Below are positions 28,491-37,188 of a DNA stretch of 64,000 bases, one piece after another. The stretch lies in the NCBI GenBank assembly GCA_049841155.1, contig JASGHI010000003.1, positions 930,001 to 994,000 on the forward strand. The letters run 5' to 3'. Position 1 is the stretch's first letter. Each line of letters begins with the position of its first letter. The notes under the pieces were generated by a model. The model was not told the DNA's origin. It did no database searches and saw only the letters and a list, made by a program, of their open reading frames with translations. The translations under genes and the position numbers were made by a program. The DNA comes from ZC4RG30 sp049841155. GTDB taxonomy: Bacteria; Pseudomonadota; Gammaproteobacteria; Steroidobacterales; Steroidobacteraceae.

Positions 28491-30383
28491 ATGGGAGCAG
28501 GCCGTTATCCATTGCTGGAGCGCATCGGGTCGCCGGTCGACTTGCGCAACCTCGCATTGCCCGAGCTGCAGCAGCTGGCGGACGAACTGCGCGAGTTCCT
28601 GATCCAGACCGTCGCCACGCGCGGTGGCCATTTCGCGGCCGGCCTCGGCACCGTCGAGCTCACGGTGGCCCTGCACCATGTGTTCGACACTCCGCAGGAC
28701 CGCATCGTCTGGGACGTGGGCCACCAGGCCTATCCCCACAAGGTGCTGACGGGCCGGCGCGAACGGCTCGAATCCATCAAGCAGTCCGGCGGCCTCGCGC
28801 CCTTCCCCAACCGCGCCGAAAGCCCCTACGACACCTTCGGCACCGGACATTCCAGCACCTCCATCAGCGCCGCGCTGGGCATGGCCATCGCCGCCGGTAC
28901 GCAGGGCGCCGAGCAGCGTACGGTGGCCGTGATCGGCGATGGCGCCATGAGCGGCGGCATGGCCTTCGAGGCGCTGAACCACGCGGGCACACTGCCGGCA
29001 AACCTGCTGGTCATCCTCAACGACAACGACATGTCGATTTCCGAGGGCGTGGGCGCGCTGTCGCAGTACTTCGCGCGCGTGCTCTCCGGCCGGCTCTATT
29101 CCACGCTGCGCGCGGGCGGCAAGAAGGTGCTGTCGCAGATGCCCACCATGCGCGAGCTGGCGCGGCGCTCCGAGGAGCACATGAAGGGCATGATGCTGCC
29201 GGGCACCCTGTTCGAGGAGATGGGCTTCAACTACATCGGCCCCATCGACGGCCACGACCTCAAGACGCTGGTCGCGGCGCTGCGCAACATCCGCGACCTC
29301 AAGGGGCCGCAGTTCCTGCACGTGGTGACGCGCAAGGGCAAGGGCTACGCGCCCGCGGAGGCCGACCCGATCAAGTGGCATGGCCCGGGTCCCTTCGATC
29401 CGGCGAGCGGCACCATCTTCAAGGAAAAGGCCACCAGCCCCACCTATTCGCAGATCTTCGGCGAGTGGCTGTGCGACATGGCGCAGGCCGACGAACGCAT
29501 CATCGGCATCACGCCGGCCATGCGTGAGGGTTCGGGCCTGGTCGAATTCTCGCGGCGCTTCCCGGAACGCTACTACGACGTGGCCATTGCCGAGCAGCAT
29601 GCCGTCACCTTCGCGGCGGGCCTGGCCTGCGAGGGACTCAGGCCCGTGGTGGCCATCTACTCCACCTTCCTGCAGCGCGCCTACGACCAGCTGATCCACG
29701 ACGTGGCGCTGCAGAACCTGCCGGTGGTGTTCGCGCTGGACCGCGCCGGGCTCGTGGGCGGCGACGGCGCCACGCACCAGGGCAGTTTCGACCTCTCCTT
29801 CCTGCGCTGCATCCCCAACATGGTGGTGATGGCGCCCTCGGACGAGAACGAGTGCCGGCAGATGCTCTACACGGCCACCACGCTGCAGGGGCCTTCGGCC
29901 GTGCGCTATCCGCGCGGCACCGGGCCGGGCGCCGCCGTGCAGGCGCAGATGACGGCGCTCCCGGTGGGCCGCTCGGTCACGCGGCGCGAAGGACATTCGG
30001 GGCTTGTCATCCTCTGCTTCGGCGTGCTGCTGCCGGCAGCGCTCGCGGCCGGCGAGGACCTGGACGCTACGGTGATCGACATGCGTTTCGTGAAACCGCT
30101 GGACCGCGAGGCCGTGACGCAGCATGCGCTGCGGGCGCGCGGCATCGTCACCGTGGAGGAAAACGCCGTGGCAGGCGGAGCCGGCGCTGCAGTGGCCGAG
30201 CTGCTGCTGGCCTCGGACCTGGCGCTGCCGCAGCTGATGATCGGCATTCCGGACCGCTTCATCGAGCACGGCAGCCGCGAGGAGAATCTCGCGGCGGCGG
30301 GACTGGATGCGGCATCGATACGAACACGCATCGCCGCCTGGTGGCACGCCCACGCGCTGCCCCACAAGGTGGCTCGGGCCTGA
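28491..30383 (+). CDS. dxs: 1-Deoxy-D-xylulose-5-phosphate synthase
   Basis: A 630-residue TPP-dependent transketolase-like enzyme that starts the MEP pathway from pyruvate and glyceraldehyde 3-phosphate. WDVGHQAYPHKVLTGR, the TPP-binding GDGAMSGGMAFEALNHAG, and the central IAEQHAVTFAAGLACEG are intact. The C-terminal domain includes TVEENAVAGGAGAAV. Length is close to E. coli Dxs (620). It ends tail-to-tail with the cyclic-nucleotide kinase gene with 19 bp between. Confidence 0.97.
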   Translation: MGAGRYPLLERIGSPVDLRNLALPELQQLADELREFLIQTVATRGGHFAAGLGTVELTVALHHVFDTPQDRIVWDVGHQAYPHKVLTGRRERLESIKQSGGLAPFPNRAESPYDTFGTGHSSTSISAALGMAIAAGTQGAEQRTVAVIGDGAMSGGMAFEALNHAGTLPANLLVILNDNDMSISEGVGALSQYFARVLSGRLYSTLRAGGKKVLSQMPTMRELARRSEEHMKGMMLPGTLFEEMGFNYIGPIDGHDLKTLVAALRNIRDLKGPQFLHVVTRKGKGYAPAEADPIKWHGPGPFDPASGTIFKEKATSPTYSQIFGEWLCDMAQADERIIGITPAMREGSGLVEFSRRFPERYYDVAIAEQHAVTFAAGLACEGLRPVVAIYSTFLQRAYDQLIHDVALQNLPVVFALDRAGLVGGDGATHQGSFDLSFLRCIPNMVVMAPSDENECRQMLYTATTLQGPSAVRYPRGTGPGAAVQAQMTALPVGRSVTRREGHSGLVILCFGVLLPAALAAGEDLDATVIDMRFVKPLDREAVTQHALRARGIVTVEENAVAGGAGAAVAELLLASDLALPQLMIGIPDRFIEHGSREENLAAAGLDAASIRTRIAAWWHAHALPHKVARA

Positions 30384-30402
30384 CGCCCCCGGGCTGTGCG
30401 AA

Positions 30403-31725
30403 TCAGCGCGCGGCCGCGAACTCGGACTTCTGCAGGCGCTCGATCAGCGACCGCAGGAACATGCGGTTGAAGCGCAGCTGACAAGCCGAGGAGACCTGCT
30501 CCAGCAGCGTCGCCCCGACCTTCAGCACGGTCACATTGCCGGCCGCCCGCACGGTGGCCGAGCGGCGCGCGCCCGGCAGATAGCTTGCCTCGCCGAAGCA
30601 ATCGCCCGGCCCCAGCTCGCCCACCACTCGCCCATGGCGCTCGACGGTGCAGCGGCCGCCGACGATGACGTAGAAGCGGTCGTCCATGTCGCCTTCCTTG
30701 ACGATCTCCTCGTTCGGCGCGCACTCGTGCCAGGCGCTGGCCTTGAGCACCTCGCGGATCTCCGACTGCGAGAAATCGTGGAAGAACTTGAGCCTGCGGG
30801 CCAGCGCGAACTGCTCCGAGTGCTCCATCTGCCCGGCCTCGGCCCGCAGCTTCTGGTGCACGCGCGTCAGTGCCGCAGCGAAATCCAGGCCGCTGCGGTA
30901 GCGCTTGTCCGGGTCCTTCTGCAGCGCCATCGCCACCACGTGCTCCAGTTCCTCGGGCACGTCGGCGCGCAGGGTGTGGATGGGCGCGGGCGTGGCGTAG
31001 ACGATCTGGTGCATCAGCTTGGCGAGGTTGCCGGCACGGAACAGCCGCGAGCCGGTCAGCAGTTCGTACATCACGGCGCCCAGCGAATACAGGTCCGAGC
31101 GGTTGGTCAGGTCATGGCTCTGCACCTGCTCCGGCGACATGTAGCTGGGACTGCCGGCGATGCCCTCGATGCGCGAGATGTCGGAATTGGCGACCAGCGC
31201 AATGCCGAAGTCGATGATGCGCACGTCGCCATCCTGCGTGTACATGATGTTCGACGGCTTGATGTCGCGGTGGATCACGCCGCGCGAATGCGCGTAGTGC
31301 AGCGCCTTGGCGCACTTGAAGATCACCTCGACGACCATGTCGATGCGCAGCAGGTCGTCGGCGCGGCAGAAGGCGGCCAGCGTGCGCGCGTTGTGCACGT
31401 ATTCGGTGACGATGTAGCAGTGCTCGCCCTCCTCGCCGGCATCGTAGATGGGCATGATGTGCGGATGCTGCAGCATGCCCACCATGTGGGCTTCGGAGAG
31501 GAACATCTTGCGCGCCACGCGCGCCTTCTCGGGATCGGCGCCGGCATCGCTGTGGTAGACCTTGATGGCGACGTCGCGGCCGTAGTAGGGGTCGTGCGAC
31601 AGATACACCACACCGGTGCTGCCGCGGCCCACTTCGCGCACGATCACGTACTTGCCGATGCGCTCGGGCGCCGGCTGAGCGGGACGGGTGGGTCTGGCGA
31701 TGTTCCTGGTCATGGGGGAGCGCAT
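30403..31725 (-). CDS. Ser/Thr protein kinase with C-terminal cyclic-nucleotide-binding domain
   Basis: A 440-residue soluble protein. Residues 25-295 are a complete Hanks-type kinase: glycine loop GRGSTG, Lys55 in VAIK, HRDIKPSN with Asp154, DFG at 172-174 and GSPSYMSPEQ. Residues 310-430 resemble a CRP-like cyclic-nucleotide fold: a preceding helix, EIVKEGDMDDRFYVIVGG, and the pocket CFGEASYLPGARRSAT with the Glu379 and Arg388 expected to hold the cyclic phosphate and ribose. The order resembles eukaryotic PKG in reverse. It follows thiL by 42 bp at the end of the rib run, where pgpA often sits in relatives. Start may be Met5 instead. Targets are unknown. Confidence 0.85.
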   Translation of the reverse strand: MRSPMTRNIARPTRPAQPAPERIGKYVIVREVGRGSTGVVYLSHDPYYGRDVAIKVYHSDAGADPEKARVARKMFLSEAHMVGMLQHPHIMPIYDAGEEGEHCYIVTEYVHNARTLAAFCRADDLLRIDMVVEVIFKCAKALHYAHSRGVIHRDIKPSNIMYTQDGDVRIIDFGIALVANSDISRIEGIAGSPSYMSPEQVQSHDLTNRSDLYSLGAVMYELLTGSRLFRAGNLAKLMHQIVYATPAPIHTLRADVPEELEHVVAMALQKDPDKRYRSGLDFAAALTRVHQKLRAEAGQMEHSEQFALARRLKFFHDFSQSEIREVLKASAWHECAPNEEIVKEGDMDDRFYVIVGGRCTVERHGRVVGELGPGDCFGEASYLPGARRSATVRAAGNVTVLKVGATLLEQVSSACQLRFNRMFLRSLIERLQKSEFAAAR

Positions 31726-31767
31726 GCTGCTGGCGGCTCCCGGAGAATAAGGATTCGTGCCCGCACC

Positions 31768-32778
31768 CTACTGTGATGCGCCTCGCGGATCGCTCCCGGG
31801 GGAGAAATGGTCAAAACCGGTGCGCGCCAGCGCATGGGGCCGGCCATTGCGCAGCACGCGCAGACCGGGTTCGGCCTCGACGACGCCAACGCAGGTGGCC
31901 GCGCAGCCGCCCGCCGCCAGCCGCGGCGCCAGCTCGGCCAGGCGCTCCGCGGGAACCGTGAAACACAACTCATAATCGTCGCCGCCGGAGAGCGCGTGAA
32001 CCAGCGCGGCTTCCTCGCCGCTGATGGCGCGCAGTGCGGCGCTCAGCGGCAGATCTGCGGCCTCGATGCGCAGGCCGCAGCCACTGGCCTGCGCCAGACG
32101 CAGCGCATCGGCCGCGAGTCCGTCGGAGACATCGATGCAGGCGCTGGCAAGGCCACGCAGGGCGCGCCCCAGCGCCAGACGCGGCATGGGAAAATGCAGG
32201 CGCCGCAGCAGCTGCCGGGCAGCAGGATCCGCCGGCGCGGCACGGCCGGCATCTGCGGCAAGCTCGATCGCAAGACCCGCTGCCGCTTCGCCCGGCGATC
32301 CGCTGACGAACAGCAGGTCGCCGGGACGCGCTCCGCTGCGCAGCAGCGCCTCACCCGGCCGCGCAAAGCCCAGTACCTGCACGGACACGGCCAGCGGTCC
32401 GCGCGTGGTGTCGCCACCGACGAGCGCAATGCCGCTATCACGCGCCAGCTGCCGCAATCCGGATGCGAAACCGGCCAGCCAGCGCTCATCCACCTGCGGC
32501 AAAGTCAGCGACAACAGGTACCAGCCGGGATCCGCACCCATGGCAGCCAGATCACTGAGATTCACCGCCAGCGCGCGATGGCCCACCGAAGCCGCAGGGC
32601 TGCCCGGCAGGAAGTGCCGGCCCTCCACCAGGGTATCCAGCGCCGCCACCAGCATCGTGCCGGGCGGCACGGCGAGCACCGCGGCGTCATCGCCGATGCC
32701 GGCGAGGACGCCATCACCGCCGTCCCGCCCCAGCGGAGCGAAGAAACGTTCGATCAGCTCGAATTCACCCAGCGCCAT
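31768..32778 (-). CDS. thiL: Thiamine-monophosphate kinase
   Basis: A 336-residue ATP-dependent kinase making thiamine pyrophosphate. It opens GEFELIERFFAPL, then GIGDDAAVL (nucleotide/Mg site), NLSDLAAMGADP, GGDTTRGPL and DVSDGLAADA, all ThiL signatures. Length matches the family (about 325). It follows nusB by 18 bp in the usual ribH-nusB-thiL order. No TPP riboswitch was seen. Confidence 0.95.
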   Translation of the reverse strand: MALGEFELIERFFAPLGRDGGDGVLAGIGDDAAVLAVPPGTMLVAALDTLVEGRHFLPGSPAASVGHRALAVNLSDLAAMGADPGWYLLSLTLPQVDERWLAGFASGLRQLARDSGIALVGGDTTRGPLAVSVQVLGFARPGEALLRSGARPGDLLFVSGSPGEAAAGLAIELAADAGRAAPADPAARQLLRRLHFPMPRLALGRALRGLASACIDVSDGLAADALRLAQASGCGLRIEAADLPLSAALRAISGEEAALVHALSGGDDYELCFTVPAERLAELAPRLAAGGCAATCVGVVEAEPGLRVLRNGRPHALARTGFDHFSPGSDPRGASQ

Positions 32779-32796
32779 GGCGGGTCGCCGCCCGGA

Positions 32797-33249
32797 TCAA
32801 TGCTCGTGCGGACGCAGCTCGCGGGCCGCGCGGTCCAGCACTGCATTGACGTACTTGTCGCCGTCGGTGGCGCCGAAACGGCGCGACAGGTTGACGGCCT
32901 CGGTAATGGCGACGCGGCGCGGCGTCTCGGGATGCGCGCGCAATTCCTCGACGCCGATGAGCAACGCCGCGCGCTCGACCGGATCCAGGTCCTTTGCCGG
33001 ACGGTCGCACCATGCCGCCAGCTGTGCATCGAGCGCGGCCTCGTCTTCGCAGATGCCGCGCACCAGCGACTGGAAGTGGCCGCGATCGGCGCGCGGCGCC
33101 TCCTCGGCCAGATCGAATTCCTGCATGAGGTCCTGCCACGGGCAGCGGTTCAGCTGCCAGCGATACAGCCCTTGCAGGGCCAGCTTGCGCGCCAGCTGAC
33201 GCGCCGCGTTGCCGCGTGGAGCACGCGGCTTGCCGGCCTCGGCGTTCAT
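32797..33249 (-). CDS. nusB: Transcription antitermination factor NusB
   Basis: A 150-residue all-helical RNA-binding protein that, with NusE, binds boxA of rRNA leaders. The N-terminal ARKLALQGLYRWQLN and the C-terminal RVAITEAVNLSRRFGATDGDKYVNAVLD are family signatures. Its start overlaps the ribH stop as ATGA. Confidence 0.95.
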   Translation of the reverse strand: MNAEAGKPRAPRGNAARQLARKLALQGLYRWQLNRCPWQDLMQEFDLAEEAPRADRGHFQSLVRGICEDEAALDAQLAAWCDRPAKDLDPVERAALLIGVEELRAHPETPRRVAITEAVNLSRRFGATDGDKYVNAVLDRAARELRPHEH

Positions 33250-33758
33250 GGCCGCGCGATCTCGCCCAGCGCCAGCGCCATCTCCAGCGCCGACTCCAGT
33301 GCTTCGCCGCCCTTGTCCATCCTCTCGGGCAAAGCCCGCTCCAGCGCCTGCTCCACGTTCTCGGTGGTGAGCACGCCGAAGGCCACGGGGATGCCCGTAT
33401 CGTAGGCGGCACGCGCGATGCCACGGGCCGCCTCGCCCGCGACGAAATCAAAATGCGCCGTATCGCCGCGGATCACGCAGCCCAGCGCCACCACGGCATC
33501 ATAGTGCCCGGTTTCGGCAAGGCGCCGCGCAGCCAGCGGCAGCTCGAACGCGCCCGGCGTGCGCACGATGGTGAGATCCTCCGCCGCGCCGCCCTGACGT
33601 TCCCACGCGGCGATGGCTCCGCGTAGCATGGCGTCGACGATGTCGGCGTTGAAACGCGCCGCGGCAATGGCCGCACGCCGGCCGCGGGCGGCTTCGCCCG
33701 GCCGGCCGGCGCGGCCGGTGAGCGCAGCCGCGCCATCGATGATCCTGTAGTTCGGCAC
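33246..33758 (-). CDS. ribH: 6,7-Dimethyl-8-ribityllumazine synthase
   Basis: A 170-residue enzyme that condenses the pyrimidine intermediate with dihydroxybutanone phosphate. IAAARFNADIVDAML, PGAFELPLAARRL and LGCVIRGDTAHFDFV, with the catalytic His, are present. It has a longer N-terminus than many homologues. It lies 6 bp after ribBX and overlaps nusB. Confidence 0.95.
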   Translation of the reverse strand: MPNYRIIDGAAALTGRAGRPGEAARGRRAAIAAARFNADIVDAMLRGAIAAWERQGGAAEDLTIVRTPGAFELPLAARRLAETGHYDAVVALGCVIRGDTAHFDFVAGEAARGIARAAYDTGIPVAFGVLTTENVEQALERALPERMDKGGEALESALEMALALGEIARP

Positions 33759-33764
33759 GGCGCC

Positions 33765-34913
33765 TCAGCCCTGTTCCTGGCCGACGTATTCGACGATCTC
33801 GAGATCGAACGCGGAAATGCCGTGCATCTGCTTGGGTGCCGACAGCACCTGCATGCGGCGCACCCCCAGATCCTTGAGGATCTGCGCACCGATGCCGAAG
33901 GTGCGCAGCACCGAATCATCACCGCGCGGCATGCGCGCCGGCCGGGGCTCGCGCACCAGGCCCTGCACGGCATCGGCCAGCGCACGCGGGGACTCCTGCT
34001 CGCGCAGCACCACCAGCACGCCGCTGTCGGCCGCCGCAATGCGTGACAGCGCCGCCTGCAAGGTCCAGGCGCGACCCTCGCCCTTCACGCCCAGCAGGTC
34101 GCGCAGCGTATCGGCCAGGTGCACGCGCACCAGCGGCAGCGAATTGCCGGTGAGTTCGCCGCGCGCCAGTGCCAGATGCAGGTCGCGGTTGACGTGGTCC
34201 TCGTAGCAATAGAGCCGGAATTCGCCGAACTCGGTCTGCACCGTGCGCTCCGCGATGCGCTCCACGCTGCGCTCGTTGCGCAGCCGGTGGCGGATGAGGT
34301 CGCGGATGGTGCCGATGCGCAGGCCGTGCAGCCGCGCGAAGGCCTCCAGCTGCGGGCGGCGCGCCATGGTGCCATCGTCGTTCATGATCTCGACGATGAC
34401 CGCCGCGGGCTCCAGGCCCGCGAGCCGCGCCAGATCGCAGCCCGCCTCGGTGTGTCCGGCGCGCGTAAGCACGCCGCCGGGCTGCGCCATCACCGGGAAG
34501 ATATGACCCGGCTGGCGCAGATCCTCGGGCCGCGCACCCTTACCCACCGCCGCGCGCACAGTATGCGCGCGGTCGTAGGCGGAAATGCCCGTGGTGATGC
34601 CCTCGGCCGCCTCGATGGAGACGGTGAAGTTGGTGCGCCGCTCGCGGTCCGTGTCGCTGACCATCAGCGGCAGCCGCAGCTGCGCGCAGCGCTCGCGCGT
34701 CAGCGTGAGGCAGATGAGGCCGCGCCCGAAGCGCGCCATGAAGTTGATGTCCTCGGGCCGCACGAACTGCGCGGCCATGAGCAGGTCGCCCTCGTTCTCG
34801 CGATCCTCGTCATCGACGATCACGACCATCTTGCCCGCGGCAAGATCGGCGAGGATGTCTTCGATTCGGTCAAAGGGACTGGACGGATCGGCCAGTCGGG
34901 GGCCTGCGCTCAT
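33765..34913 (-). CDS. ribB: DHBP synthase with degenerate GTP cyclohydrolase II domain (RibBX)
   Basis: A 382-residue fusion. Residues 13-213 are a full 3,4-dihydroxy-2-butanone-4-phosphate synthase: VDDEDRENEGDLLMAAQF, TTGISAYDRA, and AGHTEAGCDLARLAG. Residues 220-380 align with GTP cyclohydrolase II, but the zinc ligands are missing. Where RibA has His-Ser-Glu-Cys and later Cys-Asp-Cys, this protein has His-Leu-Ala-Asp and Gly-Glu-Gly (265-288), with no cysteine in the segment. The second half should therefore be inactive, and a separate ribA is expected elsewhere. Such RibBX proteins are known in proteobacteria. It sits between ribE and ribH. Confidence 0.92.
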   Translation of the reverse strand: MSAGPRLADPSSPFDRIEDILADLAAGKMVVIVDDEDRENEGDLLMAAQFVRPEDINFMARFGRGLICLTLTRERCAQLRLPLMVSDTDRERRTNFTVSIEAAEGITTGISAYDRAHTVRAAVGKGARPEDLRQPGHIFPVMAQPGGVLTRAGHTEAGCDLARLAGLEPAAVIVEIMNDDGTMARRPQLEAFARLHGLRIGTIRDLIRHRLRNERSVERIAERTVQTEFGEFRLYCYEDHVNRDLHLALARGELTGNSLPLVRVHLADTLRDLLGVKGEGRAWTLQAALSRIAAADSGVLVVLREQESPRALADAVQGLVREPRPARMPRGDDSVLRTFGIGAQILKDLGVRRMQVLSAPKQMHGISAFDLEIVEYVGQEQG

Positions 34914-34922
34914 GGGTTTATT

Positions 34923-35525
34923 CTACCCCGCCAGCGCCCGCTGCACGTAGCGGGCCAGCATGTCCACCTCGATATTGAGGCTCCGCCCTACGGCGAGCTG
35001 CCGGAATGTGGTCACGGTCACGGTGTGCGGAATGAGGTTGACGCCAAACCGCGTCCCCTGCACCTCGTTCACCGTGAGGCTCACGCCATCCAGCGCCACG
35101 GATCCCTTGGCCGCGATGAAGCGTGCCAGCGCCTGCGGCGCCTCGATTTCGACGCGCAGCGAGCGTGCGTCCTGCTGCAATCCGGTGACCTTTGCGATGC
35201 CATCGACATGGCCGGACATCAGATGCCCGCCCAGCGGATCGCCGGCCCGCAACGCCGCTTCCAGGTTCACCGCCGTGCCCACGGTCACAGAACCCAGCGT
35301 CGTGAGCTGCAGCGTCTCGCGCGACACATCGGCGACGAAAGCCCGGCCATCGAAGGCCACCACGGTGAGACACACGCCACTGACCGCGATGCTCTCGCCC
35401 ACGGCAAGGCGCGTGGCCGCAACGCAAGCCGCCAGGTCCGCGACATCCACCGTGAGACTCAGATCGCCGCCACGCGGCTCCACCGCCGCCACCTGTCCCG
35501 TTGCCTGAATGATCCCTGTGAACAT
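34923..35525 (-). CDS. ribE: Riboflavin synthase alpha subunit
   Basis: A 200-residue enzyme that dismutates two lumazine molecules to riboflavin. It has the expected two related barrels: the first opens MFTGIIQATGQV with SIAVSGVCLTVV, the second has DPLGGHLMSGHVDGIAKV and SVALDGVSLTVNEV. Length is normal. It is 3 bp after ribD and 9 bp before ribBX. The gene is called ribC in E. coli nomenclature. Confidence 0.95.
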   Translation of the reverse strand: MFTGIIQATGQVAAVEPRGGDLSLTVDVADLAACVAATRLAVGESIAVSGVCLTVVAFDGRAFVADVSRETLQLTTLGSVTVGTAVNLEAALRAGDPLGGHLMSGHVDGIAKVTGLQQDARSLRVEIEAPQALARFIAAKGSVALDGVSLTVNEVQGTRFGVNLIPHTVTVTTFRQLAVGRSLNIEVDMLARYVQRALAG

Positions 35526-35528
35526 GTG

Positions 35529-36626
35529 TCAGCCCCGCACTGCCGTAAGGCGCAGATCATCACCCACCGAGCGCGCGTCGACGAAACGCAGCGGCCAGCG
35601 CTGCGCAAGGTCGGTGATCGCCGGCAAATCCAGCAATGGCCGCGCACCGCCTCCCAGCAGCGCCGGCGCCACATAGACGATCAGCTCGTCGAACAGCCCC
35701 TGCGCCACGAAGGCGCTGGCTAGCCGCGGGCCGCATTCCACCCACACCTCGTTGCAGCCGCGCGCCGCCAGGTGCTCCAGCACTGCGCGCAGATCGGGGC
35801 GCTCGCCGCCGGGCAGGATCTGCACCTGCGCGCCGCTCGCACGCAACGCAGCTTCGCGCTGCGGTTCGCCCGCACTGCCGATCACCAGCACATGGCCTTC
35901 GCCATCCAGCAGGCGCGCCGCCGGCGGCATGCGCAGCGCGCTGTCGAGCACCACGCGCAGCGGCTGCCGCCACGTACCGGGCAGACGCACATCGAGCCGC
36001 GGATCATCGGCGAGCACCGTGCCCGCGCCCGTGAGGATGGCCGAACTGCGGGCGCGGAACTGCTGCACGTCCGCACGTGCCGCTTCGCCGGTGATCCAGC
36101 GGCTGGCGCCGTTGGCCAGCGCCGTGTGGCCATCCAGGCTCATCGCCAGCTTCACGCGCACCCATGGCAGGCCGCCGCTCATGCGGCGCAGGAACCCGGC
36201 ATTGAGCGCGCGCGCCGCATCCATCATGAGGCCGCTGCATACCTCGACACCCGCCGCGGCGAGCCGCGCCAGGCCGCCGCCGGCCTCGGGGTTGGTATCA
36301 CCCACGGCACTGACCACGCGGACAACGCCAGCCTCGATCAGCGCAAGGCTGCATGGCGGCGTGCGGCCATGATGGTTACAGGGATCCAGCGTCACATAGG
36401 CCGTCGCGCCGCGCGCCCGCGCTCCCGCCATGGCAAGCGCAGCAGCTTCGGCATGCGGGCCGCCAGCCCGCTCATGCCAGCCCTCGCCCACACGCTCGCC
36501 ATCGCGCATCAGCACGCAGCCCACGCGCGGATTCGGATCAGTGGTGAAAAGACCGCGTTCAGCCAGCACCAGCGCGCGCGTCATCGCGAGCCGGTCCGCA
36601 TCGGTCCATGCCGGCGAAGCTGTCAC
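35529..36626 (-). CDS. ribD: Riboflavin biosynthesis deaminase/reductase RibD
   Basis: A 365-residue bifunctional enzyme. The N-terminal deaminase has HAEAAALAMAGARARGA and the zinc site DPCNHHGRTPPC. The C-terminal reductase starts near residue 150 with VRVKLAMSLDGHTALANGASRWITG and ends with VYVAPALLGGGARPLL. Length agrees with E. coli RibD (367). Its start overlaps the nrdR stop by four bases, so nrdR-ribD-ribE-ribBX-ribH-nusB-thiL is probably one transcript. No FMN riboswitch precedes it. Confidence 0.95.
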   Translation of the reverse strand: MTASPAWTDADRLAMTRALVLAERGLFTTDPNPRVGCVLMRDGERVGEGWHERAGGPHAEAAALAMAGARARGATAYVTLDPCNHHGRTPPCSLALIEAGVVRVVSAVGDTNPEAGGGLARLAAAGVEVCSGLMMDAARALNAGFLRRMSGGLPWVRVKLAMSLDGHTALANGASRWITGEAARADVQQFRARSSAILTGAGTVLADDPRLDVRLPGTWRQPLRVVLDSALRMPPAARLLDGEGHVLVIGSAGEPQREAALRASGAQVQILPGGERPDLRAVLEHLAARGCNEVWVECGPRLASAFVAQGLFDELIVYVAPALLGGGARPLLDLPAITDLAQRWPLRFVDARSVGDDLRLTAVRG

Positions 36627-37153
36627 TTGCGGCGGTCTCCCGCGCCGGCATCGCCGCCACCGGGCAGCAGCGACAGTTGCTCGCGGTCCGCCGGCAGCTT
36701 CTGCCGGCGGCGCAGCTGCTCGACCTCGTTCCTGAAGGCCTCGACGTCCTGGAAGCTGCGGTAGACGGAGGCAAAGCGCACGTAGGCGACCTCATCGAGC
36801 TGGTGCAATTCGTCCATCACCAGCTCGCCGACCAGGCGCGCGCCCACCTCGCGCTCGCCCAGGCTGCGCAGCTTGTGGCCGATGCGTCCCACGGCCGCAT
36901 CGATGGCCTCGCTGCCCACGGGACGCTTCTGCAATGCCCGCTCCATGCCGGCGCGCAGCTTGGCCTGGTCGAAGGGCTCGCGGCTCTGGTCGCTCTTGAC
37001 CACCAGCGGCATCACGAGCTCCGCGCTCTCGAAGGTGGTGAAGCGCTCGCCACAGGACAGGCACTCGCGGCGGCGGCGGATCTGCGCGCCGCCGCCGGCC
37101 AGGCGCGAGTCGGTGACCTTGGTCTCCTCGTGCGAGCAGAAGGGGCAATGCAT
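36623..37153 (-). CDS. nrdR: Ribonucleotide reductase repressor NrdR
   Basis: A 176-residue repressor with an N-terminal zinc ribbon (CPFC at residues 3-6 and CLSC near residue 31) followed by an ATP-cone. RRRRECLSCGERFTTFE is the family signature. It senses ATP/dATP and represses nrd operons. It is 35 bp downstream of glyA, a common gammaproteobacterial arrangement with ribD next. Confidence 0.96.
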   Translation of the reverse strand: MHCPFCSHEETKVTDSRLAGGGAQIRRRRECLSCGERFTTFESAELVMPLVVKSDQSREPFDQAKLRAGMERALQKRPVGSEAIDAAVGRIGHKLRSLGEREVGARLVGELVMDELHQLDEVAYVRFASVYRSFQDVEAFRNEVEQLRRRQKLPADREQLSLLPGGGDAGAGDRRK

Positions 37154-37188
37154 CGCAGGCTCCCCCGCCGCAGGCCGTCAGCCGCCGG

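Noticed and set aside
27435..30365. A 976-codon open frame antisense to ispA and dxs
   Set aside because: Both genes on the plus strand are complete and conserved; the antisense product has no recognisable motif.
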